Assembly: GCA_949317995.1 (NCBI GenBank)
Contig: OX439048.1
Coordinates: 30,447,495 to 30,511,494, forward strand
Origin: Acholoe squamosa
Lineage: Eukaryota; Annelida; Polychaeta; Phyllodocida; Polynoidae
DNA length: 64,000 nt
Direction of reading: 5' to 3'
Positions 1 to 11,297 of this stretch are shown in pieces. The notes under the pieces are model-generated. The model saw only the letters and a program-made list of their open reading frames with translations. It had not been told where the DNA came from and did not search any database. The translations under genes were made by a program, and so were the position numbers. The first letter of the stretch is position 1; each line of letters opens with the position of its first letter.

Positions 1-1225
1 ATCACTTAAGTACCCAATTAAGGTATATATAGACCAGTTAATGGCCCTTGACTTGTTTACTACTATGGTGACCTTGCTCAGGTGTGCAATACACTCCTAT
101 AATGCACCCAAGGTCACTTCTATCGTGCAGCAGAGTGCTGCCTGCTGTATTATAAACTTAAACAGTATTGTAGCAAAGGGCCCCACATGAAATCTATATT
201 CATGTAGTCACTGGGTGCGCCCGCCGGACAATATTCATGTGTCTAGATATATGCACACTGTACATGTGCTACTGAAAACAATAGGGACACTGAAAGCAGA
301 AAGTCTGCCCACTGGATGGAATCTTTCTCTGAACATGAATCCATACAGTACTAGATGGTATGCTTTTGTGTTGTAAGATAGTTAAAATACTTATTTGTTT
401 GATTTTGGGTGAAATCATGTGGCTCAATTTTGAGTTGTGGATAGTGAAAGTTAAAGTTTGTTTTTTATGTCATTGGCTGGCTACCTGATTGTATATTGAG
501 GACACAATACCTGTAGGGCACCAGCGTATTTATGTCATGGCTGATACGGACGGTACTATAGATTAGTACTAGAACCGCCATATTCAATGGGGGGCATTGA
601 ATACAAAGTGTCCTTATGTCATGGCTGATATGATCATTACTATAGAATAGGGGGATGGAATACAATATACCTGTATTCAATGGGCATCCACCATCTTGGA
701 TTTTGAACAGAGCTGAGCCATTTTTCTTCATTCAAAAGCAAATTACCCCTCCTCCTAAGCCATGACATAAATGCAAATGTCCACTCCCATGGGATTTTTT
801 TCATTGCATTCCCCGAGGTGGGACTGGCTTATCCCACAAAGCCGTTATCCCATGGTCGTGGACATTTGCTTATGTATTCAATGGGTGTCCGCCATCTTGG
901 AATTTGAATAGATCAGAGCTGTTTTTTTCTTTATCTAAACGCAAAATAACCCCCTTGGCCATGACATAAATGCAAATGTCCACTTCCATGGGATTTTTTA
1001 CATCGTATTCCCCTCTGTGGGACTGGTCGTATCCCACTCAGCCATATAAGGAAGTTGATAGATAAGTTAAATGGCTACAAAACTGCTGAAAAAAACATTA
1101 TTTCTTTAAGATTGAAAGAAAAAATCTAGGGTCGCCCTGTTTTTCTAAGTAGGGTTGGCCTGAAACAAATTTGGCCCCATGTGCAAGCCACTAGGGGTAT
1201 TGCGGTTATTTTTTTCTTTTCTGAA
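1..1225. repeat. Dispersed repeat block, no gene seen
   Basis: A unit of about 165 bp containing the CCATCTTGGAATTTGAA and CCATGACATAAATGCAAATG motifs occurs at about 670-835 and 879-1044, with a third copy at 2217-2368. 1-440 has nothing recognisable. Short ORFs here are not supported as genes. Confidence 0.5.
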
Positions 1226-1235
1226 GAGTTAAATT

Positions 1236-1281
1236 GTAAGGAAGGAAGAAAGGAAGCAAGGAAGGAAGGAAGGAAGGAAGG
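1236..1281. repeat. GGAA microsatellite
   Basis: Runs of AAGG/GGAA with minor interruptions. Confidence 0.85.
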
Positions 1282-1789
1282 GTGTCTCTTTTGCTTATTT
1301 TTTATAACATTGAAATCATGCATGTTGCTAATAAATCGGCTTAACATTCATAGCCAGTAGTTTTGTGTACACACACTTAGCAAATTGATCCCACTGAAAC
1401 AACTCCAGTAGGTCTTTCCATAGTAAACATACATTTACATGGTGTTCATAACTGAGCCAGAACCAATAAACATCGACTGTCTTTTAGGCTGCGTGCTTGA
1501 GCAGGCCCCTTTCACAAGATTCAGTAAAAACCAGAGTCATCACCACTAGTAAAATACTGATACTACATTGAGCATATTAAAAAGCACACTAGAAAGCCTT
1601 CTGTATAAGCATTATATAACATACACTTGACACATGAACCTTATAGTAATCAACCCCCAAAGATGATGGGATCAAAGCCATATTTTTTTAATAATCTCCT
1701 GAAGTCAAAAAGAAATATCTAACACGACTAGCTATGATTTGGGAATAATTGGCTTCTGCAGTATTATTCTTTAGATGGCAAATGGTAAA

Positions 1790-1791
1790 TG

Positions 1792-1867
<76 letters not shown>
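1790..1867. repeat. (TA)n microsatellite
   Basis: About 35 uninterrupted TA units. The Tyr/Ile-repeat ORF it creates is an artefact. Confidence 0.95.
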
Positions 1868-1870
<3 letters not shown>

Positions 1871-2077
1871 TGACTGCAATCTGTTATCAAGATATCCCTG
1901 ATTTCAGTTAAGGCATATATATTGCATGTAAACATCATTCTAATACATGCATGGGTATAATATTATTGGTCAATATTCCACATCACTTTCATTTCCCTTC
2001 TATACCCATGTACATGATCCAATATACTACCTACATTCCTTTGTGTATGTATATAAACATACAGGGCCAAAATACTC

Positions 2078-2220
2078 CAGGATAGCCTTACTCTTCTTTT
2101 ACTGCATTTTACTGCAGGATAGCCTTACTCTTCTTTTACTGCATTTTACTGCAGGATAGCCTTACTCTTCTTTTACTGCATTTCACTGCAGGATACCATT
2201 ACTCTTCTTTTACTGCATTT
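2078..2220. repeat. 37-bp tandem repeat, about 3.7 copies
   Basis: The unit contains AGGATAGCCTTACTCTTCTT and TTACTGCATTTTACTGC. It is joined at 2217 to a copy of the block seen at 879-1044. Confidence 0.8.
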
Positions 2221-2369
2221 TGGAATTTGAACAGATCTGAGCTGTTTTTCTTTATCTAAAAGCAAAATAACCCCCTTGGCCATGACATAAATGCAAATGT
2301 TCACTTCCATGGGATTTTTTACATCGTATTCCGCTCTGTGGGACTGGTCGTATCCCACTCAGCCATATA

Positions 2370-3580
2370 ATGGCTTCGTGGATCTTTTACAGCATTTTGA
2401 TTAGCTGCAAATCAGATTGTACCAACCTCCAGGAATTAAAAGAAATGTGAAGATGCTCCAATTGGAAGAATACAAACAATAATATAACAGGAAAAGCCCA
2501 ACACGTGTGATAATAACAGATATATGACATCATTGATATAACAGAAAATATTGAAATTAGGGAACATCAATAAATGTCAAATTGAGGTAGTTCAGCCAAA
2601 CAATTATGGAATAAGTTGCAACTTTCAGGTATTTCGAGGGTTTTTCATGGTGTATCTCTAATAACAGTTACACAAAAAAGTTCTTTTCCATTGGGCCATT
2701 TTAGCAAAATCTACTGATTATGGTAACATATTGTACACTATATATGACTAATATGGGAAGCCTATAGCTACAATAGCCATGGAATTAAGTAACATGCATT
2801 TCTTGTTACAGAATAGAGAGTTGCTACCAACTTTGGGTTAAGCAGATGAAACACAGGCTACATGGATCTTGCGAGTAGACTGTCTTCTCAATATGTATTA
2901 TCCCATTTGATATCACATTCGAATAGGATGAACTACAAATTACATTACCTTAGGTGTGACCAGGCAAGCTGGAACACACCTCTGCAGGGAAATTCAGTAT
3001 CAAAGTTCATCTGAAGATGTTTAAAATGAGACATCATTCGCTTAGATATTCCCAGTAGTTATGTCAGAACCCCTCCTTGAACATAGATTGTTATTAAGAT
3101 TGGAAATCGGTGATTAAGCTCTGAATACATTATTCATAAACTAAAATAATGTCTAAAAACACAATAATCAGCCATAAAAAATGCATAATGATATGGTGAT
3201 TTTTATCATAGATTTTGATCTAGAAGGAATTTTCTATTTCTGTTTTCGGTTCTTGGTGGAAATCCCCAAAAATTGGCATAAAAATCTGCAAATTTAGATT
3301 ATTGGAATGGTTTCCATGGCAACCATGAACAGGAATATACACAGGAACAGGAAAAATGTTCATTTTACCTTTCAAATATGGGATATTAATACCAAAATGG
3401 AGCAGTTTAAATGAGACCATTGAATTCTGCATCAACAGTTAGCTTAATGTATTTTTATAACCATTTTAGAGTTATTTTGCCTCTCCAATGGTTGCCAAAT
3501 GGGCAATTAAAATTCCCCCGTGGAGGGGTGTTCTCCTTTGTTGAGCTATAGGTGCTGAAATACACTACACATGTAACCAT
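2370..3580. other. Non-coding, nothing recognised
   Basis: AT-rich unique-looking sequence. Only short ORFs without domain signals on either strand. Confidence 0.4.
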
Positions 3581-3609
3581 TATTGCCGTTCATTCTTAGG
3601 AATGAACGG

Positions 3610-6600
3610 CTATAGGAGGGGACCCATTCTTAAATACAAGCTCTCATAGTGGTGCTTCCTCGCTCTCCATGTATAATCCTGTCATAGGTACAGTATTGAG
3701 TATGCCTATACCTGGATTAAAATCTGCAAATCAGTCAAGCATAGAAGTGGTGGCAGTGGTGGTGTTGGTGGACCTGTTATTGTAGACCCTGGGGACAGAG
3801 TGGTGGTAGCCCTGGACACCTCAGGCAGAGCCATGGTATATAGTATATATACCCCCCCCCCCCCACCTCTCAATAGTGGTGGTGGCTGTGCTCCTGTGGT
3901 GGCCCCATACCTGCCTGCCACCACCTCCCCCAGCACCATGTGGTTCTCTTCTGCTGGTTCTCTCAGCACCACTGACTATTAACCCACTAAGGGTCACCTA
4001 CATGTATATTTATGTATACATGTACACATAAGTATGATGCACTTTTTTAGGAGTTTTAAGTGGCGTGGCATTGGATTATTTGGAGTCTTGGGACCGTTTT
4101 CCATGTGTGTCGGCCATCTTGGTTTTCAGAAACACAGGGATCCAGGCGATATATGGTCAATTTTGATCTTAAAAAGTTATCAGATGGATGTTAGTGACCA
4201 TTGGGACACCTCAACTACCCAATTTTATTGTTTGCCATGTGTGTCAGCCATCTTGGTTTTAGGAAACACAGGGATGCAGGTCATTTGTGGTCAATTTTGA
4301 TCTTCAAATGTTATCAGATGGATATTATTGACCATTGAAAGACCTCAACTACCTAATTCTATTGTTTTCCATATGTGTCGGCCATCTTTGTTTTAGGATA
4401 CACAGGGATCCAGGCCATACATGGTCAATTTTGACCTTCAAAAATTATCAGATGGGTGTTAGTGACTATTGGGAGACCTCAACTAGCCTATTTTATTGTT
4501 TTCCATGTGTGTTGGCCATCTTTGTTTTAGGAAACACAGGGATCCAGCTCATATATTGTCAATTTTAATCTTCAAAAGTTATCAGATGGATGTTAGTGAC
4601 CATTTTGACACCTCAACTAGCTAATTTTATTGTTCTCCATATATGTCGGCCATCTTTGTTTTAGGAAACACAGGGGTCCAGGCCATTTATGGTCAACTTC
4701 GATCTTCAAAAGTTATCAGATGGATGTTAGTGACCATTGGGGGACCTCAACTACCCAATTTTGTTGTTTTCCATGTGTGTCGGCCATCTTTGTTTTAGGA
4801 AACACAGGGATCCAGCTCATATATGGTCAATTTTGATCTTCAAAAGTTATGAGATGGATGTTAGTGACCATTGAAAGACCTCAACTACCTAATTCTATTT
4901 TTTTTCAATATGTGTCGGCCATCTTTGTTTTAGAAAACACAGGGATCCAGGCTGTATATGGTCAACTTTGATTTTCAAAAATTATCAGATGGATGTTAGT
5001 GACCATTGGGAGACCTCAACTAGCCTATTTTATTGTTTTCCATGTGTGTCGGCCATCTTTGTTTTAGGAAACACAGGGATCCAGCTCATATATTGTCAAT
5101 TTTGATCTTCAAAAATTATCAGATGGATGTTAGTGACCATTGGGGGACCTCAACTACCCAATTTTGTTGTTTTCCATGTGTGTCGGCCATCTTGATTTCA
5201 GGAATCACAGGGATCCAGGTCATATATGGTCAATTTTGATTTTCAAAAGTTATGAGATGGATGTTAGTGACCATTGGGGGACCTCAACTACCTAATTCTT
5301 TTTTTTTCAATATGTGTCGGCCATCTTTGTTTTAGGATTCACAGGGATCCAGGTCATATATGGTCAATTTTGATCTTCAAAAGTTATAAGATGGATGTTA
5401 GTGACCATTGAAAGACCTCAACTACCTAATTCTATTTTTTCAATATGTGTCGGCCATCTTTGTTTTAGAAAACATAGGGATCCAGGCCATATATGGTCAA
5501 CTTTGATCTTCAAAAATTATCAGATGGATGTTAGTGACCATTGGGAGACCTAAACTAGCCTATTTTATTGTTTTCCATGTGTGAAGGCCATCTTTGTTTT
5601 AGGAAACACAGGGATCCAGCTCATATATTGTCAATTTTGATCTTCAAAAATTATCAGATGGATGTTAGTGACCATTGGGAGACCTAAACTAGCTAATTTT
5701 ATTGTTCTCCATATATGTCGGCCATCTTTGTTTTAGGAAACACAGGGATCCAGGCCATATATGGTCAACTTCGATCTTCAAAAGTTATCAGATGGATGTT
5801 AGTGACCATTGGGACACCTCAAGTACCTAATTTTATTGTTTTCCATGTGTGTCGGCCATCTTGGTTTTCGGAAACACAGGGATCCAGGTCATATGTGGTT
5901 AATTTTGATCTTCAAAAGTTATCAGATGGATGTTAGTGACCATTGGGACACCTCAACTAGCTAATTTTATTGTTCTCCATATATGTCGTCCATCTTTGTT
6001 TTAGGAAACACAGGGATCCAGGCCATATAGCTCACATAGCCATTATCAGCTGGGGGCCGCCATTAGACCCCGATGGCACTATGACTAACACCTTCAGCCC
6101 CCGACTCCGCAGTATATGCCAGGGATGCCTCCCATTGGTCAATAATACAATAGCCATGTGCCGTATATGGTCAACTTCGATCTTCAAAAGTTATCAGATG
6201 GATGTAAGTGACCATTGGGGGACCTCAACTACCCAATTTTGTTGTTTTCCATGTGTGTCGGCCATCTTTGTTTTAGGAAACACAGGGATCCAGCTCATAT
6301 ATGGTCAATTTTGATCTTCAAAAGTTATGGTTAGTGACCATTTGGACACCTCAACTACCCAATTTTATTGTTTTCCATGTGTGTCGGCCATCTTGGTTTT
6401 AGGAAACACAGGGATCCAGGTCATATGTGGTCAATTTTGATCTTCAAAAGTTATCAGATAGATGTTAGTGACCATTGGGACACCTCAACTACCTAATTCT
6501 TTTGTTTTCCTTGTGTGTCGGCCATCTTGGTTTCAGGAATCACAGGGATCCAGGCCATATATGGTCAATTTTGATCTTCAAAAGTTATCAGATGGATGTT

Positions 6601-6930
6601 AGTGACCATTGGGACACCTCAACTACCTAATTCTTTTGTTTTCCTTGTGTGTCGGCCATCTTGGTTTAAGGAATCACAGGGATCCAGGCCATATATGGTC
6701 AATTTTGATCTTCAAAAGTTATCAGATGGATGTTAGTGACCATTGTGACACCACCACCACCAATACCACCACCACACTACTCCCAACCCTCACACACATT
6801 CCTTATTTGCATATTTTAATCCAGGCATAGGTTTACTCCATACTATAGCAATGGGGCAGGAATTTACATGGAGAGCGAGGAAGCACCACAATCAGAGCAT
6901 ATATTTAAGTATAGGTCCATTCCAAAGGCC
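3610..6930. mobile_element. Inverted-repeat element enclosing a 134-bp satellite array
   Basis: Left arm about 3618-3735 and right arm about 6808-6925 are inverted copies. They share GTGGTGCTTCCTCGCTCTCC and CCTGGATTAAAATMTGCAAA. Just inside lie complementary GGTGGT (3748-3770) and CCACCA (6750-6775) tracts. Between them is the satellite 4060-6750. No transposase ORF is present, so it is a non-autonomous foldback-like element. Confidence 0.7.
4060..6750. repeat. 134-bp satellite, about 20 copies
   Basis: The phased landmark CGGCCATCTT recurs every 134 bp (4111, 4245, 4379 and onward). Each unit also has CACAGGGATCCAG and TTATCAGATGGATGTTAGTG. One unit at 6028-6163 is interrupted by about 130 bp of unrelated, GC-richer DNA. 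Confidence 0.9.
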
Positions 6931-7328
6931 ATAGAGTTCATATATAATGATCTTTTTTCCTTGGATCATCATAGGAATATGCACGGCATTACAGCATTGC
7001 TGTGTTTACTTTCCTGAAAGTATGTTATAGATTAATAAATTGCAAAACACCACACTACTCCCAACCCTCACACACATTCCTTATTTGCATATTTTAATCC
7101 AGGCATAGGTTTACTCCATACTATAGCAATGGGGCAGGAATTTACATGGAGAGCGAGGAAGCACCACAATCAGAGCATATATTTAAGTATAGGTCCATTC
7201 CAAAGGCCATAGAGTTCATATATAATGATCTTTTTTCCTTGGATCATCATAGGAATATGCACGGCATTACAGCATTGCTGTGTTTACTTTCCTGAAAGTA
7301 TGTTATAGATTAATAAATTGCAAAACAC
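6773..7328. repeat. 278-bp direct tandem duplication
   Basis: 6773-7050 and 7051-7328 read the same base for base. The unit covers the right arm of the preceding element and its flank. A third, diverged partial copy is at about 7440-7500. Confidence 0.85.
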
Positions 7329-7329
7329 A

Positions 7330-7957
7330 CAACATATGAAGGGCTTTTAGATTCCGTATTAAAATAATATTTGTTCTGAAAATTTTGATCTACTATCATA
7401 TTAAAAATGTTGTAAATCAATTCTATACTTCTTAGAACATGATATGAATATGCACGGCATTACAGCTTTGCTGTGTTTACTTTGCCGAAAATATGGGATA
7501 AATTTCTAATCCGGGAAATGCACTGCAATTTAACTGCTTTTAGAATTGATATTAAACTCAGAATTGATCGTCAAATTTAAATATGAAACCCTAATTTCTT
7601 GATCATAGATGACAGATCCTAAATTGAATCCTCTCAATTGCATCCTTAACACGGGCCTCTTGATCATAGATCTTAGATTCTAAATTTTCAATTGAATCCT
7701 TAACATAATCTCCTAACCATGGACCCCTTGTTCACACATTAACAAAAATATTTAATGCTCATGTCTGATGGTCTATTATACATCTATGTGTTTATCTGTG
7801 AATCACTTTTAGGTATATACATGTATCACTAGCTGCTCCAGAAGATGCTGCATTGATCCATTGATGGTTCATTTATTGATACACTGGGTGCCGTTTGGTA
7901 CCACATTATGCAGCCTTTTCCCCCAGCTTACGTTTTCACCTTGAGAGAGTAGATATT
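7330..7957. other. Non-coding, nothing recognised
   Basis: AT-rich sequence with short repeats of TTGATCATAGAT and CAATTGAATCCTTAACA. No gene. Confidence 0.4.
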
Positions 7958-8460
7958 TACACAGAAAAAAGAAAAAAATAATGTTCAAAATCTTAGTCAG
8001 ATGTTAGTCAAAAAGGCTAACTTTCTAACAAAAGCATGTGCCTAAGTAACCAAGTTTCTCTAGTCACATCCCATGTAGCAAGCCCACTCGGGGCCAAATT
8101 GGTTTAACCAGGGATAAGGTGGTTCAAAGTGGGCAGCATTCAGTACATGGGTTTTAGGTTCGGCAGATGCTGGGTTTCCAGTCAGGGCCACACAGGGCAG
8201 CCCAAATCGGGCAAACCGACTTGAGCCCGTTGGGCTCCCAATGGGTTTTGTCCTCAGCATATGGTCTGGGCCACATTGGGCTGACCGGTTTGGGCACTGG
8301 TCAGCTTTAAAATGGGCAACCACATTGGGCCCAGGATGCTTTCAAAATGGGCATCCCAAGATGGGTGCTTAGCTACATAAAGTCTTCTCAGTCTGGGGTG
8401 AGAGTGGGTTTGGACAGGGCAGCCTCATATTCTGGACTGTTCTGAACTCTGTGATGAGTG

Positions 8461-9220
8461 TTCCCCCTCCCTCTCCCTCTTTTCTTTGCCCTCCCCACCC
8501 TGCCCTGTCCTCTCCTCCCCTCCCCTCCCTTACCCTGTCCTGCCCTCCCCTGCCCTCCTCTCACCCTGACCTGCCCTCCCTTGCCCTCCTCTCACCCTGC
8601 CCTGCCCTGCCATCCTGTGCCCTCCTCTCACCCTGCCCTGCCCTCCCTTGCCCTCCTCTCACCCTGCCCTGCCCTCCCTTGCCCTCCTCTCACCCTGCCC
8701 TGCCATCCCCTGCCCTCCTCTCACCCTGCCCTGCCCTCCCTTGCCCTCCTCTCACCCTGCCCTGCCATCCCCTGCCATCCCCTGCCCTCCTCTCACCCTG
8801 CCCTGCCCTTCCTTACCCTCCTCTCACCCTGCCCTGCCATCCCCTGTCCTCACCTGCCCTGTCCTGCTCTCACCCCACCCTGCCCTGTCCTGCCCTGCAC
8901 TCACCCTGCCCTGCCCTGCCCTCCTCTCACCCTGCCCTGCCATCCCCTGCCATCCCCTGTCCTCACCTGCCCTGTCCTGCTCTCACCCCACCCTGCCCTG
9001 TCCTGCCCTGCCCTCACACTGCCCTGCCCTCACACTGCCCTGCCCTCACACTGCCCTGCCCTCATCCTACCCTGGCCTGCCCTCCTCTCACCCTGCCCTG
9101 CCATCCCCTGTCCTCACCTGCCCTGTCCTGCTCTCACCCCACCCTGCCCTCATCCTACCCTGCCCTGGCCTCCTCTCACCCTACCCTGGCCTGCCCTGCC
9201 CCCCCTCCCCTCCCTCCACC
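8461..9220 (+). repeat. CCCTGCCCTCC minisatellite
   Basis: About 760 bp of variant CCCTGCCCTGCC/CTCCTCTCACCCTGCC units, almost free of A. All three plus frames are open, giving Pro/Leu/Ser ORFs. This is composition, not coding. Confidence 0.92.
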
Positions 9221-9239
9221 ACTGCTGTAGGAGATAGGT

Positions 9240-10060
9240 AGTCCCCCTTTCCCTATATCATTAATACACAGGTAGGTTCATAGTGGGGATCCAGATATTT
9301 CATGTAAAATGCAACACTGACTAGTCTTGGAAATAACAGCTTCATGTCTTTCTTTATACTAGTAGGCTTGCAAGGTGTATTTGTGGTGTGGGGGCAAACA
9401 GGTCCCACACCTGGCTGGGTATAAGAGGACTATATATAGAGGCAATTGAGAAACCAAAAATATCCCCTGCCCCTGTAGGCCAGTCCATGGCAGACTCACT
9501 ACAAAGTGGTTTCACAGCACTCCAGGCAGAATTCTACTACCCATACAAAACTTATTTCTTTTAGACATAGGACAACTGGAATAGACTACTATATCAGATA
9601 TGAAGTAATAATGTGCAGACTTTCTCATAGTCTGGAAATACTTAGATGTCTCTAGTCAAAAGTGCAAATCAAGGTCATTTGAGTAGTAGTGGAATGGCAA
9701 CACCATTTCCATTGCACTGAACTTGGAACAAGAGCAGATATGCAGAGGTACAGTCATTATGAACTTGAAGGCTCTCTTCTCTACTCCTACATAGGGAAGT
9801 AGTGGGGGAAGATTGAGGCCAGAATGTCACTTTAATGAATCAAAGTGCCTTGTGTTGGCTGAATGGGTTTGATTCAAATGGATGATTCTGCTCTGGCTTT
9901 CCACTCAAGTAGATATTGCATTTACTGCTTTGGTGATTGGGGGGGGGGGGGTGAGATTAGCTCAAGGATTTGTTGTTCATTGACTTTTGGAAAAAAAAAA
10001 AAAAATATTGGATAAATTTTTCAAAAAGAATTTTTACCATGTAACCACTAATTTTTTGTC
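9240..10060. other. Non-coding interior of the element
   Basis: No gene. It contains a G10 tract at about 9941-9951 and an A13 tract at about 9991-10004. Confidence 0.5.
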
Positions 10061-10682
10061 AAATTGGGCAGCCCACTTTGGGCCACACCAAAAACCCATG
10101 TTAAACTCACTTTGAGCCCAAATCGGTGAGCCCACTTTCAAACAGATCTGTGCCCAAATCAGTTAGCCCAGTGTGGCCCAGACCAGAAAAGGTGTTACTA
10201 TCTGTCTACCTAGTTTATTTAACAAATCATCAACCTATTTGATATATTTTGCGAAGCTTGATCTTATATTGAATTGTGAAAGCCTCAATTGTATACAGTG
10301 CCTGAATATCACCATCATTTTGACATCCATCGAACAATTTATGGTATGAAGCCACCAGAAAAAACCTGTTTCAAACCAAGCTGCCACCTGGTGTGTAAAG
10401 GCAACACTATGCCAATATACCTTAGTCAAAGTCACAAAGGAATCTTAGTCACTTTGACTAAGATCCCTTAGTGACAGTGGCTAAGATAAGTTAGCTTGCC
10501 TGAAACTCCCAGCAGATACCTTGTTCCAGTGCTTGGAGAGAGAAAATTATCTGGGTAGTCAATGAGACTAACATAAGCTAGACATTATTAGTTACACATT
10601 AGTCATATGTAATACCCAAGATTATTTGGCCGTTTTGACTAAGTTAAGTTAGACCGACTAACTTGGATTTTTTTTCTGTGTA

Positions 10683-11228
10683 CTCTCTGGATGTTTTTCC
10701 CAGTGGCTTCCCCAATAAACCTTAATCTAACCACTGGGTGAGAGACGGTGTGCTATATAAAAATGGGGCCCTAACGTCAATAAGATGGTTTGCCAATAAA
10801 CGCATAATCACAACAGACATCAGAATATAGCTGACACTACATAAACACATCCATGTGTGTACATAGGATTCAAGCATTCAAGTAAAAAGGACGGACAGAA
10901 ACTCACAATAGCAGGGTGCCTTTGATTGATGCATGGATATATTCCTTAAAATGGTAAATGGACCTAGATGATAATTTTGCCGCATATTACTTGGACATAA
11001 TAAAGACTTCTTACCATGGCATTTCTAACCATAAAAGATCGAGACAATGGGTAGCGTCTCTATGTGTGACAAACATTATATCTTATGTTTAATCATTTTG
11101 GACCTAAAATTTTGATCAGAAATAAGGGTGTGCCTCATCGTTCGGGCCGCGCCCCCTCATTTTACAAATCCTGGGCCCACTGCAATACATCATATACATT
11201 ATTCTATCATTATAACTTTCATTCCAAG
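10683..11228. other. 3' flank of cassette A
   Basis: Downstream (3') of the cassette A stop. It contains CAAGCATTCAAGTAAAAAGG (10871-10890), matched at 34633-34652 downstream of cassette B. It may be part of a 3' UTR or duplicated spacer. Confidence 0.45.
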
Positions 11229-11297
11229 TTAGACTGGCAAAGTACTGTTCTTGCTGGGCAGTTCTTCAGCTATGTCCTCATATGGTGGAGGTGCTGG
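11229..11297 (-). CDS. Cassette A exon 7: PPPY terminal exon
   Basis: 69 bp, phase 0, acceptor TGTTCCAG. It encodes PAPPPYEDIAEELPSKN and ends STLPV, then TAA. Confidence 0.82.
   Translation of the reverse strand, partial: PAPPPYEDIAEELPSKNSTLPV

Larger units (their letters stand above)
7958..10682. mobile_element. Inverted-repeat element with ACACAGAAAAAA ends, enclosing a minisatellite
   Basis: The left end TACACAGAAAAAAG (7958) and right end TTTTTTTTCTGTGTA (to 10682) are inverted. Both are followed internally by TTAGTC/GACTAA-rich sequence. A second inner pair of GGGCAGCCCACTTTGGGCC-like segments lies at about 8085-8420 and 10060-10185. No transposase was seen. Confidence 0.6.

Noticed and set aside
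1688..1879. Tyr/Ile-repeat ORF
   Set aside because: Produced entirely by the (TA)n microsatellite.
3585..6930. Helitron interpretation of the satellite element
   Set aside because: It has inverted arms, and no CTRR end follows the hairpin at the expected distance on either strand.
8451..9241. Three long overlapping plus-strand ORFs rich in Pro, Leu and Ser
   Set aside because: All come from one A-poor pyrimidine minisatellite open in every frame. No start context, domain or splice support.
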